Positions 44,268 to 53,972 of a stretch of 64,000 bases of DNA are shown here, in pieces. Origin of the DNA: Chitinilyticum aquatile DSM 21506. Its GTDB lineage: Bacteria > Pseudomonadota > Gammaproteobacteria > Burkholderiales > Chitinibacteraceae. The notes under the pieces were generated by a model that searched no databases, was not told the origin of the DNA, and worked only from the letters and a program-made list of their open reading frames with translations. The stretch lies in NCBI RefSeq assembly GCF_000430805.1, contig NZ_AUMS01000004.1:62001-126000 (forward strand). The letters run 5' to 3'. The position numbers and the translations under genes are program-made. Position 1 is the stretch's first letter. Each line of letters opens with the position of its first letter.

Positions 44268-45056
44268 ATGGTTAAAACCATCCCTGCCCATGGTGTCTGC
44301 CCGATGGCTTCCTCGCTGCATCCCGATCGCAAACTGCTGGCGCTTGCCCCCGACCCGTCGCTGCCGCAACCCGCCCTGCTGCAATTTTTCCAGAAGCTGC
44401 GCATTGCGGTCTGCGCCGGTTACTGGATGCCGAGCGAGGCCCTGCCCGGTGCGGCAGCCATTGCCATCGTGACCGGTATGGCACAGCGTGATGTCGAGCA
44501 GGCACTCACCCTGCTGCGCCAGGAAAACTGGATTGCGACCGGCGAAGACGGGCACGACCGCATCACGCCCAAGATCGATCAACCGGTATCGAAACTCAGC
44601 AGCCTGTCCGACATGCTGCGCGCTCGCGGCTTCACCCCCGGGTCACGCTGGATCGCCCGCACGGTAGCCGAGCCGGATCTGGACGAACAATGGCGGCTCA
44701 ACCTGCAGTCCGGCAACAAGGTCGCGCGCATGGAGCGCATCCGGCTCGCCAACGAAATCATCATCGGCTATGAGCGCTCCAGCCTGCCAACCAGCATCCT
44801 GCCCGACCCGCTGCAGGTAGGCAGCTCGCTCTACCAGTACATGACCGATCACCAGCTCAACATCGCCCGGGCCGTCGAGGAAATCGAGGCCGTCGTCTGC
44901 GATGCGGAAATGGCAGCACGCTGCGGGCTTGCCGCCGGACAGGCGCTGCTCAAGCTGACCCGCGTCAGCGCCTTGCAGAACGGGCAGATCATCGAACTGA
45001 CCTATTCCTACTTCCGTAGTGACTACTACCACTACGTCGTCGAGCTGAACGACTAG
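44268..45056 (+). CDS. GntR-type regulator with UTRA-like effector domain
   Basis: About 262 residues from ATG 44268 (ATG 44304 is possible and leaves 250). The N-terminal winged helix (LPQPALLQFFQKLRIAV, GYWMPSEALPGAAAIAIVTG, VEQALTLLRQENWIATG) is a divergent GntR HTH. The rest has UTRA features: PVSKLSSLSDMLRARGF, ARMERIRLANEIIIGYERS, SLYQYMTDHQLNIARAVEEI and LLKLTRVSALQNGQIIELTY. This resembles HutC/FadR-like UTRA regulators that sense small metabolites. The diguanylate cyclase gene starts 8 bp downstream, so they form a unit. Confidence 0.82.
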   Translation: MVKTIPAHGVCPMASSLHPDRKLLALAPDPSLPQPALLQFFQKLRIAVCAGYWMPSEALPGAAAIAIVTGMAQRDVEQALTLLRQENWIATGEDGHDRITPKIDQPVSKLSSLSDMLRARGFTPGSRWIARTVAEPDLDEQWRLNLQSGNKVARMERIRLANEIIIGYERSSLPTSILPDPLQVGSSLYQYMTDHQLNIARAVEEIEAVVCDAEMAARCGLAAGQALLKLTRVSALQNGQIIELTYSYFRSDYYHYVVELND

Positions 45057-45064
45057 GGGACGCC

Positions 45065-46417
45065 GTGGACACGCTGATTCTCCCGCCTGCAGACAAGCGG
45101 CATGCCGACTGGATTGCCCGCCTGCCCGTCGCGGCCTGGCAGAAAGATCTGCAACTGCACTACACCAGCGCCAGTGCAGCGTGGTGCTACATGCTGGGGC
45201 TGGAAAGCCCGGAAGCACTCTACGGCCGCAGCGATGCCCATCTGCTGCCGCTCTGGGTTGCGCAGAACCTGCTGCGCGACGATCTGGCACTGCTTGCCGG
45301 GCATGGTGCGACCAGCGATGTAACGCTGCACCTGGCAGACGGCATGCAGCGTCACATCCGCTGCCACCGCCAGCTGGTGCTCGACGAGAAGGGATTACCC
45401 GTCGGCCTGCAGGGCTTCATGCTCGACATCACGCGCGAACGGCAGCTTGATACCCAGCTCAAAGTGCAGGAGCAAAGACAGAACAGCTGGCTGCGCGCGC
45501 TGCAGGATCACGCGCTGATCAGTACCATGGACCGCAAGGGTCGTTTCACCTACATCAGCGCCTCGCTGGCACGGCTGGTCGGCCAGCTCCCCGATCAACT
45601 GCTGGGCCAGCGCCGGCCGGCCAGCTGGTTGCCCCCCGAGATGGATCTGCGCTATTACCTGTCACTGGCCGAACAGGGCTGCCCGGCCAGTTTCGAGTTC
45701 AGCGGAGTTCATCCGCACGGCACCCGTTATCATCTGCGCTCGCTGATCGTCGCCCTGCACAAGCCGAGCGAACAGGAGCAGGTATTTTTCGAGATGCTCA
45801 CCGACCTCAGCCAGGAAAAAGCCGTTTCGGCCGCACTGGGGCAGGCCAACGACCAGCTGCTGCGCGTGCTGCAGGACAACACCGACCTGATCGCCCAGCT
45901 GGAAGTCAGCGCCCGCACCGATCCGCTGACCGGACTACTCAATCGCCGGGCCTTTTTCGAGCGCGCCCAGGAAGAGCAGGATCGCAGTGAACGGCGCGGC
46001 ACTCCGCTTGCCGCCATCATGCTCGATATCGACCATTTCAAACGCATCAACGACAACTTCGGGCACGACATTGGCGATCAGGCACTGGTCGGCCTCGCCA
46101 ACCTGCTGCGCGAGCAGCTGCGCAGCATCGACCTGCTGGCGCGTCTGGGCGGCGAAGAATTCGTGCTGCTGTTTCCCGATACCGATCTCGTCACCGCATC
46201 GCGCATTGCCGAGCGCCTGCGGGTGACGGTCAGCCAGCAGGTGTTCGGGCGCGGCAGCAACAAGCCATTCAGCTTCACCATCAGCCAGGGCGTTGCCATG
46301 CGCCGACCGGAAGAAGCGATCAGCGACACGCTGATCCGCGCCGACCAGGGCCTGTATGAAGCCAAGGCCAGCGGACGCAACCAGGTGTGTCTTGCCAGCA
46401 GCACAGCGGACGCATGA
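45065..46417 (+). CDS. PAS-PAS-GGDEF diguanylate cyclase
   Basis: A 450-residue cytosolic sensor without TM segments. A first PAS-like domain (about 12-125, WQKDLQLHYTSASAAWCYM) and a second (about 145-262, ISTMDRKGRFTYISASLARLVG) precede a GGDEF domain with DPLTGLLNRRAFF, IMLDIDHFKRINDNFGHD and RLGGEEFVLLF (GGEEF, about residues 362-366). An I-site RSID occurs just upstream of it, so product inhibition is likely. It starts with GTG 45065 after a GGGGA site, 8 bp from the GntR-type regulator. It should make c-di-GMP in response to a PAS-bound ligand. Confidence 0.93.
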   Translation: MDTLILPPADKRHADWIARLPVAAWQKDLQLHYTSASAAWCYMLGLESPEALYGRSDAHLLPLWVAQNLLRDDLALLAGHGATSDVTLHLADGMQRHIRCHRQLVLDEKGLPVGLQGFMLDITRERQLDTQLKVQEQRQNSWLRALQDHALISTMDRKGRFTYISASLARLVGQLPDQLLGQRRPASWLPPEMDLRYYLSLAEQGCPASFEFSGVHPHGTRYHLRSLIVALHKPSEQEQVFFEMLTDLSQEKAVSAALGQANDQLLRVLQDNTDLIAQLEVSARTDPLTGLLNRRAFFERAQEEQDRSERRGTPLAAIMLDIDHFKRINDNFGHDIGDQALVGLANLLREQLRSIDLLARLGGEEFVLLFPDTDLVTASRIAERLRVTVSQQVFGRGSNKPFSFTISQGVAMRRPEEAISDTLIRADQGLYEAKASGRNQVCLASSTADA

Positions 46418-46485
46418 ATGCGCGGTTCCGGTCTGCAGAATCGGGGCTGTGCTATCCTGAGCCGTCCTTTTCCGGCTTACCATGT

Positions 46486-47469
46486 ATGGCGCCCCTTCAT
46501 CGTTCTCTGGCCCCGGCTTCCACTGCCCTGGCTGTCTGCGCAGCCAGTGCGCTGATCCTTGCCGTACCGGCACAGGCTGCCGACAACGAACGTTTTCAGG
46601 TTGACAGACAACTCATCCGCAAGCAGGGCGATGCGGTGCTGGCGCTGCTGTCCTATTCAGCCATTCTCGACCTGACCGCCAGCTCGCTGTCGATCAATAA
46701 CGCGCAAAGCGGCAACCCTTCGGTAACCATGAGCCAGCTGGGCGGCGGTGCCACGATGAGCAAGGAAACGCCAATCTATCTGGAAGGCGCCATTGGTTAC
46801 AGCCGCTACGATCCGGTCTTCATTGCCAGCAAAGGCAACGAACAGCGCGCGCTCCCGCTGAAGTGGAATTCCGGCATGCTGCAGGGCGGCGTGGGCTGGG
46901 ATTTTCCGCTCTCCGAAGATGGCGAATGGGTCGTCCGACCGATCGCCAATATCGCCCTCGGTGCCATCGCCAGTGATGTGCGGCTAGGCCAGTGGTGGCT
47001 GGAAAACAGGACCGGCATCGATTTCGACTTTGCCGACGGCGGACAGATGACGGCAGGAGGCCTGGGAGCCGCGCTCATGCTCGATTACGAGCACGTCGAG
47101 GCTACGCACGAAATCGACCTGGAGCTGCGCTATTCCTACATGCATCTGGAAGGTATCGCCGGCAGCAAGGACATGCAAAGCAAGGCCGATTCGTCCACCG
47201 CCAACCTCTACGCGCGCTGGCGTGCACCGATCAGCGACTGGCAACTGCTCGGCAAGCCCTTCCGCTATGTGCTCGAAGCGTCGCATTCGCGCTATTTCGG
47301 CGATCAGGCCGGCGTGCTGGGTTTTGACTACCTCAGCTCGCTCGGTGCGGGCATCGAGCTGGATTCCAGCGCATATTCGATGATCATCACCCGCACTCGG
47401 CTCGTCGGCCGCTACATGTTCGGCAACAACGTGCACGGTTTCTCGGTGGGACTGGCCTGCTCGTTCTAG
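46486..47469 (+). CDS. Outer membrane beta-barrel protein (solitary autotransporter-like)
   Basis: A 327-residue protein starting at ATG 46486 (MAPLHRSL), with signal peptide cleaved after AVPAQA (about residue 27). The mature part shows alternating beta-strand pattern and ends in LACSF with C-terminal Phe, as outer-membrane barrels do. Landmarks are VLALLSYSAILDLTASSLS, MSQLGGGATMSKETPIYLEG, YSRYDPVF and RLVGRYMFGNNVHGFSVG. These recall the solitary outer membrane autotransporter beta-barrel domain family, tentatively. No passenger domain is present. The role is unknown. Confidence 0.75.
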   Translation: MAPLHRSLAPASTALAVCAASALILAVPAQAADNERFQVDRQLIRKQGDAVLALLSYSAILDLTASSLSINNAQSGNPSVTMSQLGGGATMSKETPIYLEGAIGYSRYDPVFIASKGNEQRALPLKWNSGMLQGGVGWDFPLSEDGEWVVRPIANIALGAIASDVRLGQWWLENRTGIDFDFADGGQMTAGGLGAALMLDYEHVEATHEIDLELRYSYMHLEGIAGSKDMQSKADSSTANLYARWRAPISDWQLLGKPFRYVLEASHSRYFGDQAGVLGFDYLSSLGAGIELDSSAYSMIITRTRLVGRYMFGNNVHGFSVGLACSF

Positions 47470-47489
47470 CCTGCAGCCAGGGCAGATGG

Positions 47490-47951
47490 CTAATGATGCT
47501 TCTTCGGCCAGAACAGATGCGGCGCGGCAATGCCGAAGGCCAGCGCCAGCACGATCATGCTGGCCTTGACGATATTGACCCCGGCACTGACCAGGATTTC
47601 CTCGCCGGCCGCATTGGCCTGCAGCTGGGCAATGCCGAGCAGCCCCTGCACGGCCTTGTACATGTAAGTACCGGGCACCATCGGAATCGCCGCAGTAATG
47701 GCATACATCAGCGGCACATCGCGCTGGCGCCTCCCCCACCATTCGGCGACCAGCCCGATCAGTAGCGCCGCAATGAGCGTACCGAACACGATGTCGGCGC
47801 CGCCCACATCCATCACCAGCTTGCGACAGGCATGCCCCAGAATGGCCAGCATGCCACAGGCAGCCAGCGCCCGGGTCGGCACATTGAAAAGCAGCGCAAA
47901 GCCGAGTGCGGCCGGCGCGGCCCAGAGTTCGATCAACCACGCGTGCATCAT
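47490..47951 (-). CDS. yjjB: YjjB/ThrE C-terminal domain membrane protein
   Basis: A 153-residue protein of DUF3815 (the ThrE C-terminal half), with four to five hydrophobic segments including LAACGMLAILGHACRKL, DIVFGTLIAALLIGLVAEWW and VPLMYAITAAIPMVPGTYMY. E. coli YjjB (157 residues) pairs with YjjP as a small-organic-acid exporter; the substrate here is inferred. AGGAG precedes the double start codons 47951/47948. It is preceded by yjjP, 7 bp upstream. Confidence 0.85.
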   Translation of the reverse strand: MMHAWLIELWAAPAALGFALLFNVPTRALAACGMLAILGHACRKLVMDVGGADIVFGTLIAALLIGLVAEWWGRRQRDVPLMYAITAAIPMVPGTYMYKAVQGLLGIAQLQANAAGEEILVSAGVNIVKASMIVLALAFGIAAPHLFWPKKHH

Positions 47952-47958
47952 CGGGCTC

Positions 47959-48729
47959 CTAGCCTACAAAGCGCAGCGCAATGCTGACGCCGATGGCGAT
48001 GCCGATCACGATCATCGCGCTCATGGTCAGCCGCACCATGCCATTGAGGTAATTGGCAGCCAGCATGTCGGATGCGCCATTGATCAGCGGCACACCCGGA
48101 ATCAGGAACAGCACCGATGCCGCCAGTGCCGCATCGGGCGTAGCCGTCAGGCTGCGCAGCAGGCCGACGACCAGCAGGGCAGTAAAACTCGCGCAAATCG
48201 CGAAGACGACCGGCTTGAAGCCGTGTGCCAGCAGCAGAAAGCGTACCGCCACGCCCAGTGTTCCACCCAGCGTGGTAATCAGCACGGCGGCAAAATCGCC
48301 ACCAAACAGGGCGGCAAATGCACCACAGGACAGGCCGATCAGCAGCGCCATCAGCGTGCGGGAATGGAAGGGCTTGCGGCGCGCGATGTGATCCAGCGCG
48401 TTGCGCAGCGCAATCACATCGAGCTGGCCGGCTTCCAGCTCGTCCAGCAGGCGCTGGATGGCGGACAGGTTGGCAAAATTGGCGCCCACATGTGGCGCAC
48501 GGCGAAAGGCCGTGTCGCGCTCGGTACCGCGCTCGATGGTCATGCCGATATTGAGCGAGGACACGACGGTATCGGCGCGTGCCGCGCCCAGCGCCAGCGC
48601 AATGCGGCGCATGGTGTCGGCGGCACGGTCGGTATCGCCGCCGGACAGGTGCACTAGGAGGCCGGCCTGCAGCGCGAGGTCGAGCACCTCGGTCAGGGGC
48701 AGTTCGGGAAGGGCTTTGATCGCTAACAT
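47959..48729 (-). CDS. yjjP: YjjP/ThrE N-terminal domain membrane protein
   Basis: A 256-residue protein, the same length as E. coli YjjP. The N-terminal cytosolic domain (VLDLALQAGLLVHLSGGDTDRAADTM, of which the first half is typical for DUF1212) is followed by five membrane segments including LMALLIGLSCGAFAALFGG and LFLIPGVPLINGASDMLAAN, the conserved (I/V)PG motif. With YjjB it forms a split ThrE-like exporter. ATG 48729 gives MLAIKALPEL; a longer frame to 48777 has no family support. Confidence 0.85.
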   Translation of the reverse strand: MLAIKALPELPLTEVLDLALQAGLLVHLSGGDTDRAADTMRRIALALGAARADTVVSSLNIGMTIERGTERDTAFRRAPHVGANFANLSAIQRLLDELEAGQLDVIALRNALDHIARRKPFHSRTLMALLIGLSCGAFAALFGGDFAAVLITTLGGTLGVAVRFLLLAHGFKPVVFAICASFTALLVVGLLRSLTATPDAALAASVLFLIPGVPLINGASDMLAANYLNGMVRLTMSAMIVIGIAIGVSIALRFVG

Positions 48730-48814
48730 GCTGAAATGATAATCGAATTGTGCCAGCCGGAGCTTGTGAACGGTCAAACCTCCGGCCAGCGAGTTTAATT
48801 GCCATCAATAACGA

Positions 48815-48856
48815 GGGTATATAGCCGCGACCCTTCAAAAACAAGATCCAAAAGGC
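48815..48856. repeat. Dispersed palindromic element, degenerate copy 10
   Basis: GGGTATATAGCCGC then ACCCTT matches the left arm of the family; AAAAGGC matches the right core, but the right outer arm is missing and is replaced by AATACAT/ATGTATT. It is the only copy between divergent genes (yjjP and proB). Confidence 0.5.
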
Positions 48857-48927
48857 AATACATGGCAATGTATTATATTTGCCGTCTGTCAGAAAGCACG
48901 GCGATATAATAGCCGGATATTGGCAGG

Positions 48928-49018
48928 CTGTTGAAAATCAGCCTGTGGCCCGTTTTTCACGGCAAAGCCGGGAAAAACGTATGAGAAACAAAAAATAAAT
49001 CGTTGATTTTGCCAACAG
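48928..49018. mobile_element. 91-bp MITE-like remnant with terminal inverted repeats
   Basis: CTGTTGAAAATCA at the left end (48928-48940) is mirrored, inverted, at the right end (TGATTTTGCCAACAG, 49004-49018), with a two-base difference. The left end resembles IS-type termini of the GGCTGTTGAAAA kind. Inside lies an 8-bp stem CGTTTTTC/GAAAAACG. No transposase is present. It sits between divergent yjjP and proB, 30-85 bp upstream of proB, and may carry part of its promoter. Confidence 0.5.
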
Positions 49019-49102
49019 TGATTGGCTCCGGGCTTTGCCCGGCGCTTGATGTCGGCCAAAAATCCGCCCCTTTCACCACCCTGCTATTGCCGGAATATCG
49101 CC

Positions 49103-50233
49103 ATGTCGCCCAGCCTGATCCAGTCCGCCCACCGCATCGTCGTCAAGGTCGGCTCCAGCCTTGTCACCAACGACGGCAAGGGCCTGGATGCGCATGCCCT
49201 GGCGCGCTGGGCCAGCGAAATCGCCCAGCTGATGAAGCAGGGCAAGCAGGTGGTGCTGGTGAGCTCCGGCGCCGTTGCCGAAGGCGTGGCGCGGCTGGGC
49301 TGGTCGCAAAAACCCACCGCCATCCACGAAAAGCAGGCTGCCGCCGCCGTCGGCCAGATGGGCCTGTGCGAAGCCTATGAAAAGGCGTTTCGCCAGCACA
49401 ATCTGAACACCGCGCAGGTACTGCTCACGCACGAAGACCTGCGCGACCGCACCCGCTACCTGAACGCACGCTCGACGCTGCTGACGCTGCTGAATCTCGG
49501 CGTCATCCCCATCATCAACGAGAACGACACTGTGGTCACCGCCGAAATCAAATTCGGCGACAACGACACGCTGGGGGCGCTGGTGACCAATCTGATCGAA
49601 GGCGATGCGCTCATCATCCTCACCGACCAGACCGGCCTCTTTACCGCCGACCCGCGCAAGGATCCCGCCGCGACGCTGGTGCAGGATGCCACTGCCGGCG
49701 ATCCGCAGCTGGAAATCATGGCCGGTGGCGCGGGGTCGAGTGTCGGCACCGGCGGCATGTACACCAAGATCATCGCCGCCAAGCGTGCGGCGCGCAGCGG
49801 CGCGGCGACCATCATCGCCTGCGGTCGCGAGGCAAACGTGCTCACCCGCCTTGCCGCCGGCGAGCGCATCGGCACGCAGCTGACCGCCAATACCTGTCCG
49901 CTGGCGGCGAAAAAACAGTGGATTGCCGACCACCTGCAACTGGCCGGCCGTGTCGTCCTTGATGCCGGCGCGGTACGCGCACTGAAGCAAAACGGCTCCA
50001 GCCTGCTGCCGATCGGCGTGTCGGCAGTCGAAGGTGAATTCCTGCGCGGCGAAGTGGTCAGCTGCGTTGACGCCGATGGCCAGGAAATCGCGCGCGGACT
50101 GATCAACTACAGCGCGGCGGAAACCCGCCGCATCCTGCGCCTGCCCACCGGGCAGATCGAGGCGGCGCTCGGCTACATTGATGAGCCGGAACTGATTCAC
50201 CGCGACAATATGGTGCTGCCGGCAGGCCGCTAA
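49103..50233 (+). CDS. proB: Glutamate 5-kinase
   Basis: A 376-residue cytosolic kinase for the first step of proline synthesis. The amino-acid-kinase domain (1-255) shows [34 protein letters not shown] and [17 protein letters not shown], with the signature [19 protein letters not shown]-terminal PUA domain (about 275-365) is marked by [20 protein letters not shown] 49103 starts the conserved domain at the usual place; the longer frame to 49022 reads into the element at 48928-49018 and has no family support. Confidence 0.96.
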   Translation: MSPSLIQSAHRIVVKVGSSLVTNDGKGLDAHALARWASEIAQLMKQGKQVVLVSSGAVAEGVARLGWSQKPTAIHEKQAAAAVGQMGLCEAYEKAFRQHNLNTAQVLLTHEDLRDRTRYLNARSTLLTLLNLGVIPIINENDTVVTAEIKFGDNDTLGALVTNLIEGDALIILTDQTGLFTADPRKDPAATLVQDATAGDPQLEIMAGGAGSSVGTGGMYTKIIAAKRAARSGAATIIACGREANVLTRLAAGERIGTQLTANTCPLAAKKQWIADHLQLAGRVVLDAGAVRALKQNGSSLLPIGVSAVEGEFLRGEVVSCVDADGQEIARGLINYSAAETRRILRLPTGQIEAALGYIDEPELIHRDNMVLPAGR

Positions 50234-50593
50234 TATCTGCACAGCGCAGCGCCTTTCATACCCCGCACAGCCAAGGGCTGCCACATGCGGCCTCTCCCCT
50301 GCCTGCCGGCGGTGCGGCCTCTGCCATTACAGGCGCCCGTACACTGTTACCCGCATTCTCCTGCCGCGGCAAAATGATTACCATCAGCTTGCATCGTGAT
50401 GCAGTGCCCGGTAAACAAAGCTCGGCCGTCATGCGAACACAGGGAATGCAGGGCTGCGCCGCAAAACCGAAGCCGCCCTGCCTGGCAAGCCTCACCCGTC
50501 CAGTCTCCAGGTGTTCAATGAAGCCAGGCCAAGGCTGCCGCCTTCGGCTATACAGACAGCATCGAACGACGTGGACATCCATGGAGAAAGGGA
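50234..50593. other. Intergenic region between proB and the binding-protein gene
   Basis: No gene is seen. A TTGCAT (50389-50394), 17-bp spacer, TAAACA (50412-50417) sequence could be a promoter, with a palindrome TGCAT/ATGCA over its -35 end. CATACCCCG and CAGCC/GGCTG near 50258-50290 recall the dispersed repeat but lack its AT-rich centre. Confidence 0.4.
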
Positions 50594-51406
50594 ATGAAAT
50601 CCTGCTTATTTGCAGCCGTACTGCTACTGGCTCTGAACACTTCGGCGGCAACACTGGCCGAGCTGCAGGGCAAGGGCGAAATCCGCATCGGGGTAAAGGA
50701 GAACTCGCCGCCGTTTGCCCAGATGGACCCGAAAACACGCGTCCTGAAGGGCTATGACATCGAATTTGCACAGGGCGTTGCCAGGCGCCTGAAAGTGAAG
50801 CCCGTGTTCATCACCATCGATTCGGACGAGCGTCTCAACGCACTGAAACAGAACAAGGTTGATCTGGTGGTGGCCGACCTGACGCGCACCATCGAGCGGG
50901 ACAAGGAAATCGATTTCAGCGTCGGTTATTTCGTCACCGAAGACCGCATCCTGGGCAAGAAAGGCCGCTTCAAGTCCGAGGCAAACCTGAACGGGGCAAC
51001 ACTGGGCGTGCTCGCCTCGTCCAGCACCGCCAAGGTGCTCCGCAAGGATTTCCCGAACGCCAAGCTGGTCCAGTTCGAAGACAACCCGGACATCGTCAGG
51101 GCGCTGCAGAGCGGCATGGTCGACGGCGCTGCCGGCGACGGCCCGGTGCTGGCGGCCCTGCGCAACGGTCTGCCGGCCAATGCCCGCGGCCAGTTTGAAA
51201 TTTCGGAATTCAGCCTGGGGATGAACATCTTCGCCATTGGCCTGCGCAAAGGGGAAAAGGATCTGCAGAAGGGGGTGAATGAAGCTCTGGCCGACATGGA
51301 AAAAACCGGTGAGGCCGCGGCCATCTTTGATCGCTGGTTCGGCCTGAACAGCGCCACGCCGCTGCTGTCACGCACCTTCAGCATCAGCACGCGCCGCGTC
51401 GAGTAA
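50594..51406 (+). CDS. Periplasmic amino-acid-type ABC binding protein, orphan
   Basis: A 270-residue SBP_bac_3-type protein. Signal KSCLFAAVLLLALNTSAA, then GKGEIRIGVKENSPPFAQM (ligand-binding start), KGYDIEFAQGVARRL, LVVADLTRTIERDKEIDFS and LGVLASSSTAKVLRKDFPN, followed by GAAGDGPVLAALR. It should bind a polar amino acid in the periplasm. No permease or ATPase gene lies beside it, so it works with a distant transporter or a sensor. It ends at a bidirectional terminator shared with the chemoreceptor gene. Confidence 0.9.
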   Translation: MKSCLFAAVLLLALNTSAATLAELQGKGEIRIGVKENSPPFAQMDPKTRVLKGYDIEFAQGVARRLKVKPVFITIDSDERLNALKQNKVDLVVADLTRTIERDKEIDFSVGYFVTEDRILGKKGRFKSEANLNGATLGVLASSSTAKVLRKDFPNAKLVQFEDNPDIVRALQSGMVDGAAGDGPVLAALRNGLPANARGQFEISEFSLGMNIFAIGLRKGEKDLQKGVNEALADMEKTGEAAAIFDRWFGLNSATPLLSRTFSISTRRVE

Positions 51407-51423
51407 ACCAGCCCTGCCCCAGT

Positions 51424-51453
51424 AAAAAGCCCCGGTTTCTGCCGGGGCTTTTT
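51424..51453. terminator. Bidirectional terminator
   Basis: AAAAAGCCCCGG is fully complementary to CCGGGGCTTTTT around a short loop, with A- and T-runs on either side. It ends both the binding-protein gene (+) and the chemoreceptor gene (-). Confidence 0.92.
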
Positions 51454-51483
51454 GCTGCCTGCTTCACGTTGTCTGCAGAGCGC

Positions 51484-53805
51484 TCAACTGCGCTTGCCGG
51501 CTGCCACGGCAAGACGGCGGGCCGCATCTGCCGCACTCATGCTCGATCCCCAGTACTCGCCGATCACATCGAAGAATGCGCCGCGCACATCATCCTGTAC
51601 CGCCATATTGTGTGCCCAGCTTGGCACCAGTACCTGCTTGTCGGCTGCCTGTGCGAAATCGCGGGCCGACTGGCGGGCGTAATCGTCGAAGCGCGACAGG
51701 TCGACATCGGTACGCGCCGGGATATTGCCCTTGTGATAGTTGAACACCTCCTGCCCTTCCTTGCTCATCAGCAGGGTCACGAAATCGCGCTGCGCGGCGG
51801 CAAAACGCGGATCGTTCTGGCGGAACATGGTCAGTGTATCGGCAGCGAAACTGTATTCGCCATTCTGGGTCGGTGTCGGCCAGCAGTAGTAATCCTGCCC
51901 CTGCACCTTGCCCGCCTGCGCAAACTCGCCCTTGGACCAGTCGCCCATGATCTGGAAGGCGGCCCGGCCGGTGATCACATCAGCGGTCGCCAGATTCCAG
52001 TCCCGGCCTACCGAATCCACCGTGCAGTAGGGCTTGAGCTGCTTCAGCGTTTCCAGCGCGCGGATCATGGTCGAACCGGTCAGCGCCGACTGATCCAGCT
52101 TGCTGAAGGCCGACAGATAGAATTGCGCACCGCCCAGGCCCAGCGCCAGCGCCTCGAAAACGGTGGCGACCTGCCAGCTTTGCTCGCTGTGGGCAATGGC
52201 CGGAATGCCGGCCTGTTTCAGCTTTTCGCACAGGGCAAAGAAGCTGTTCCAGTCACCCGGTGCCTGCCGGACGCCGACGCGGTTCACCAGGCCGGCATTC
52301 ACCCACATCATGTTGGTACGCGCCACGCCCAGCGGCACGGCCACATAGCGGCCATCGGCCTGCATCATTTTATCGAGTACCGCCGGCAGCACCCGCGACC
52401 ATTGCTGCTCGGTCGCCAGCGGCGTGAGGTCGGCACAGACGCCCATCTTCGCCCAGTTTTGGATTTTCACGCCGCCGATTGCCGCCGCCGTCGGCGCATT
52501 GCCACTTTCGACCCGCTGTTTCAGTGAAGCCATCGGGTCACCGGAGCCATGCACATCCATCCAGTGGTGCCCCATGGCATTGAGTCGCGTCTTGATTTCG
52601 GATACCGCACGCGCCTCGCTCGATGCCAGCCACCAGTGCAGCACCTCCACATCGGCCAGCTTGTAGCGGCCGACGATTTCCAGCAGGCGCCCGGCGCGCT
52701 CGTCGATCCCCTTCAGGCTCTTGCTGGCATGATTCAGCGCCGCGTCGGTGGCCTGTGTCATGGTGTTGATGTGCTCGGCCGTCGCGGCAATCGACGTGGT
52801 TGCCTCAGATTGCTCGCGCGTGGCTTCGGCAATTTCCCGCACCAGCCCCACCACCTGCGTCATGCGGTCGCGAATGCCGAGAATTGCTGCGCGTGCCTCG
52901 TTGGCACGCTCGACGCCCTGCGTCACCTGTTCGGCAGTCTTCTTCATGCTGGTCACGGCCTGACCCGTTTCATTGCCGACGGTATCAATACGGCGGGCAA
53001 TTTCGACGGTTGCCTGGCTGGTGCGCTCGGCGAGCTTGCGCACTTCATCGGCCACCACGGCAAACCCGCGCCCCTGCTCGCCAGCCCGGGCCGCTTCGAT
53101 CGCGGCGTTCAAAGCCAGCAGATTGGTCTGGTCGGCAATGTCCTTGATCACACCGACGATTCCGCTGATTTCCTGTGAGCTGCGGGACAGCTCGTCCATC
53201 GTCTGGCCCAGGCTCTGCATCGAATCGGCGACTCGCTCGACTTCCTCGGCCACCCGGCCAACACTCGATGCGCTGCCGCTCGACAGATGCTCGGTTTCAC
53301 CCACCACCGCATCCATGTCGGAGGCATTGCTCGCAATGTGCGAAATGCTGACGGTAATTTCCTCGATGGTGGCTGCCGACGACGAGGCGTAATCGGACTG
53401 GGTACGCGTGTCCTTGGTCATCTGCCCGGTCACCGCGGTCAGCTCGTGCAGACCGAGCGCCAGGCCTTCCATTTCGCGCTGAACGTCACGGAAGATGCTT
53501 TGGGTGCCGGCAAGAAAGGTATTGAAATCCTGTGCCAGCTTGGCACCCGTTCCAGAGCCGCTAACGGGCAGGCGCATGTCAAGGTTGTTGCTGCCGCGCC
53601 CCAGCTCGTCCAGCGCCTGCTCCAGCGCGGCATACGGTGCCAGCGCCGGCTTGAGCAGCAGGCCAAGCACGATTGCCATCACGAGCAGTGTGCCACCGGC
53701 AATCAGCCAGGCAAACAGGCCGGCATTGCTGCCAAGCAGCACGGCCAGCAGCCCCGCCGCCGTAATCAGGCAGGCGGTCAGTATCACTCGCAATGTGATC
53801 GTCAT
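51484..53805 (-). CDS. Methyl-accepting chemotaxis protein fused to a sugar-binding-protein domain
   Basis: A 773-residue protein from ATG 53805 (ribosome site AAGAAGGG). Two TM helices at the start ([20 protein letters not shown] and [20 protein letters not shown]) are joined by a loop of a few residues, so almost nothing is periplasmic. A HAMP-like linker follows, then the MCP signalling hairpin [20 protein letters not shown] and [15 protein letters not shown]. The last ~395 residues (from [17 protein letters not shown]) are a complete ABC sugar-binding-protein fold of the GtsA type, including [15 protein letters not shown] and [13 protein letters not shown], without a signal peptide. The order puts this domain in the cytosol. 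An upstream in-frame ATG would only add 14 residues. Confidence 0.9.
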   Translation of the reverse strand: MTITLRVILTACLITAAGLLAVLLGSNAGLFAWLIAGGTLLVMAIVLGLLLKPALAPYAALEQALDELGRGSNNLDMRLPVSGSGTGAKLAQDFNTFLAGTQSIFRDVQREMEGLALGLHELTAVTGQMTKDTRTQSDYASSSAATIEEITVSISHIASNASDMDAVVGETEHLSSGSASSVGRVAEEVERVADSMQSLGQTMDELSRSSQEISGIVGVIKDIADQTNLLALNAAIEAARAGEQGRGFAVVADEVRKLAERTSQATVEIARRIDTVGNETGQAVTSMKKTAEQVTQGVERANEARAAILGIRDRMTQVVGLVREIAEATREQSEATTSIAATAEHINTMTQATDAALNHASKSLKGIDERAGRLLEIVGRYKLADVEVLHWWLASSEARAVSEIKTRLNAMGHHWMDVHGSGDPMASLKQRVESGNAPTAAAIGGVKIQNWAKMGVCADLTPLATEQQWSRVLPAVLDKMMQADGRYVAVPLGVARTNMMWVNAGLVNRVGVRQAPGDWNSFFALCEKLKQAGIPAIAHSEQSWQVATVFEALALGLGGAQFYLSAFSKLDQSALTGSTMIRALETLKQLKPYCTVDSVGRDWNLATADVITGRAAFQIMGDWSKGEFAQAGKVQGQDYYCWPTPTQNGEYSFAADTLTMFRQNDPRFAAAQRDFVTLLMSKEGQEVFNYHKGNIPARTDVDLSRFDDYARQSARDFAQAADKQVLVPSWAHNMAVQDDVRGAFFDVIGEYWGSSMSAADAARRLAVAAGKRS

Positions 53806-53972
53806 GGTTTTCCCTTCTTGCACAAAAGCCGGATTAATGGCCTTCATTGTAGGAGGGAAAACAGCCCATTCCCAATCGATGCCCGGAAAACTGTAGGTAA
53901 TACGCCGTGTCGGACTGCATTGGCAATTGCGCTAGAATGCCCGCATTCTCCGTTTCCGGGCTTCGCACCATC

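Noticed and set aside
49022-49102. Longer N-terminus of proB
   Set aside because: The extra residues have no family support and lie beside the MITE-like element; ATG 49103 starts the conserved kinase domain.
50258-50290. A thirteenth repeat copy after proB
   Set aside because: CATACCCCG and CAGCC/GGCTG are suggestive, but the AT-rich centre and the outer arms are missing.
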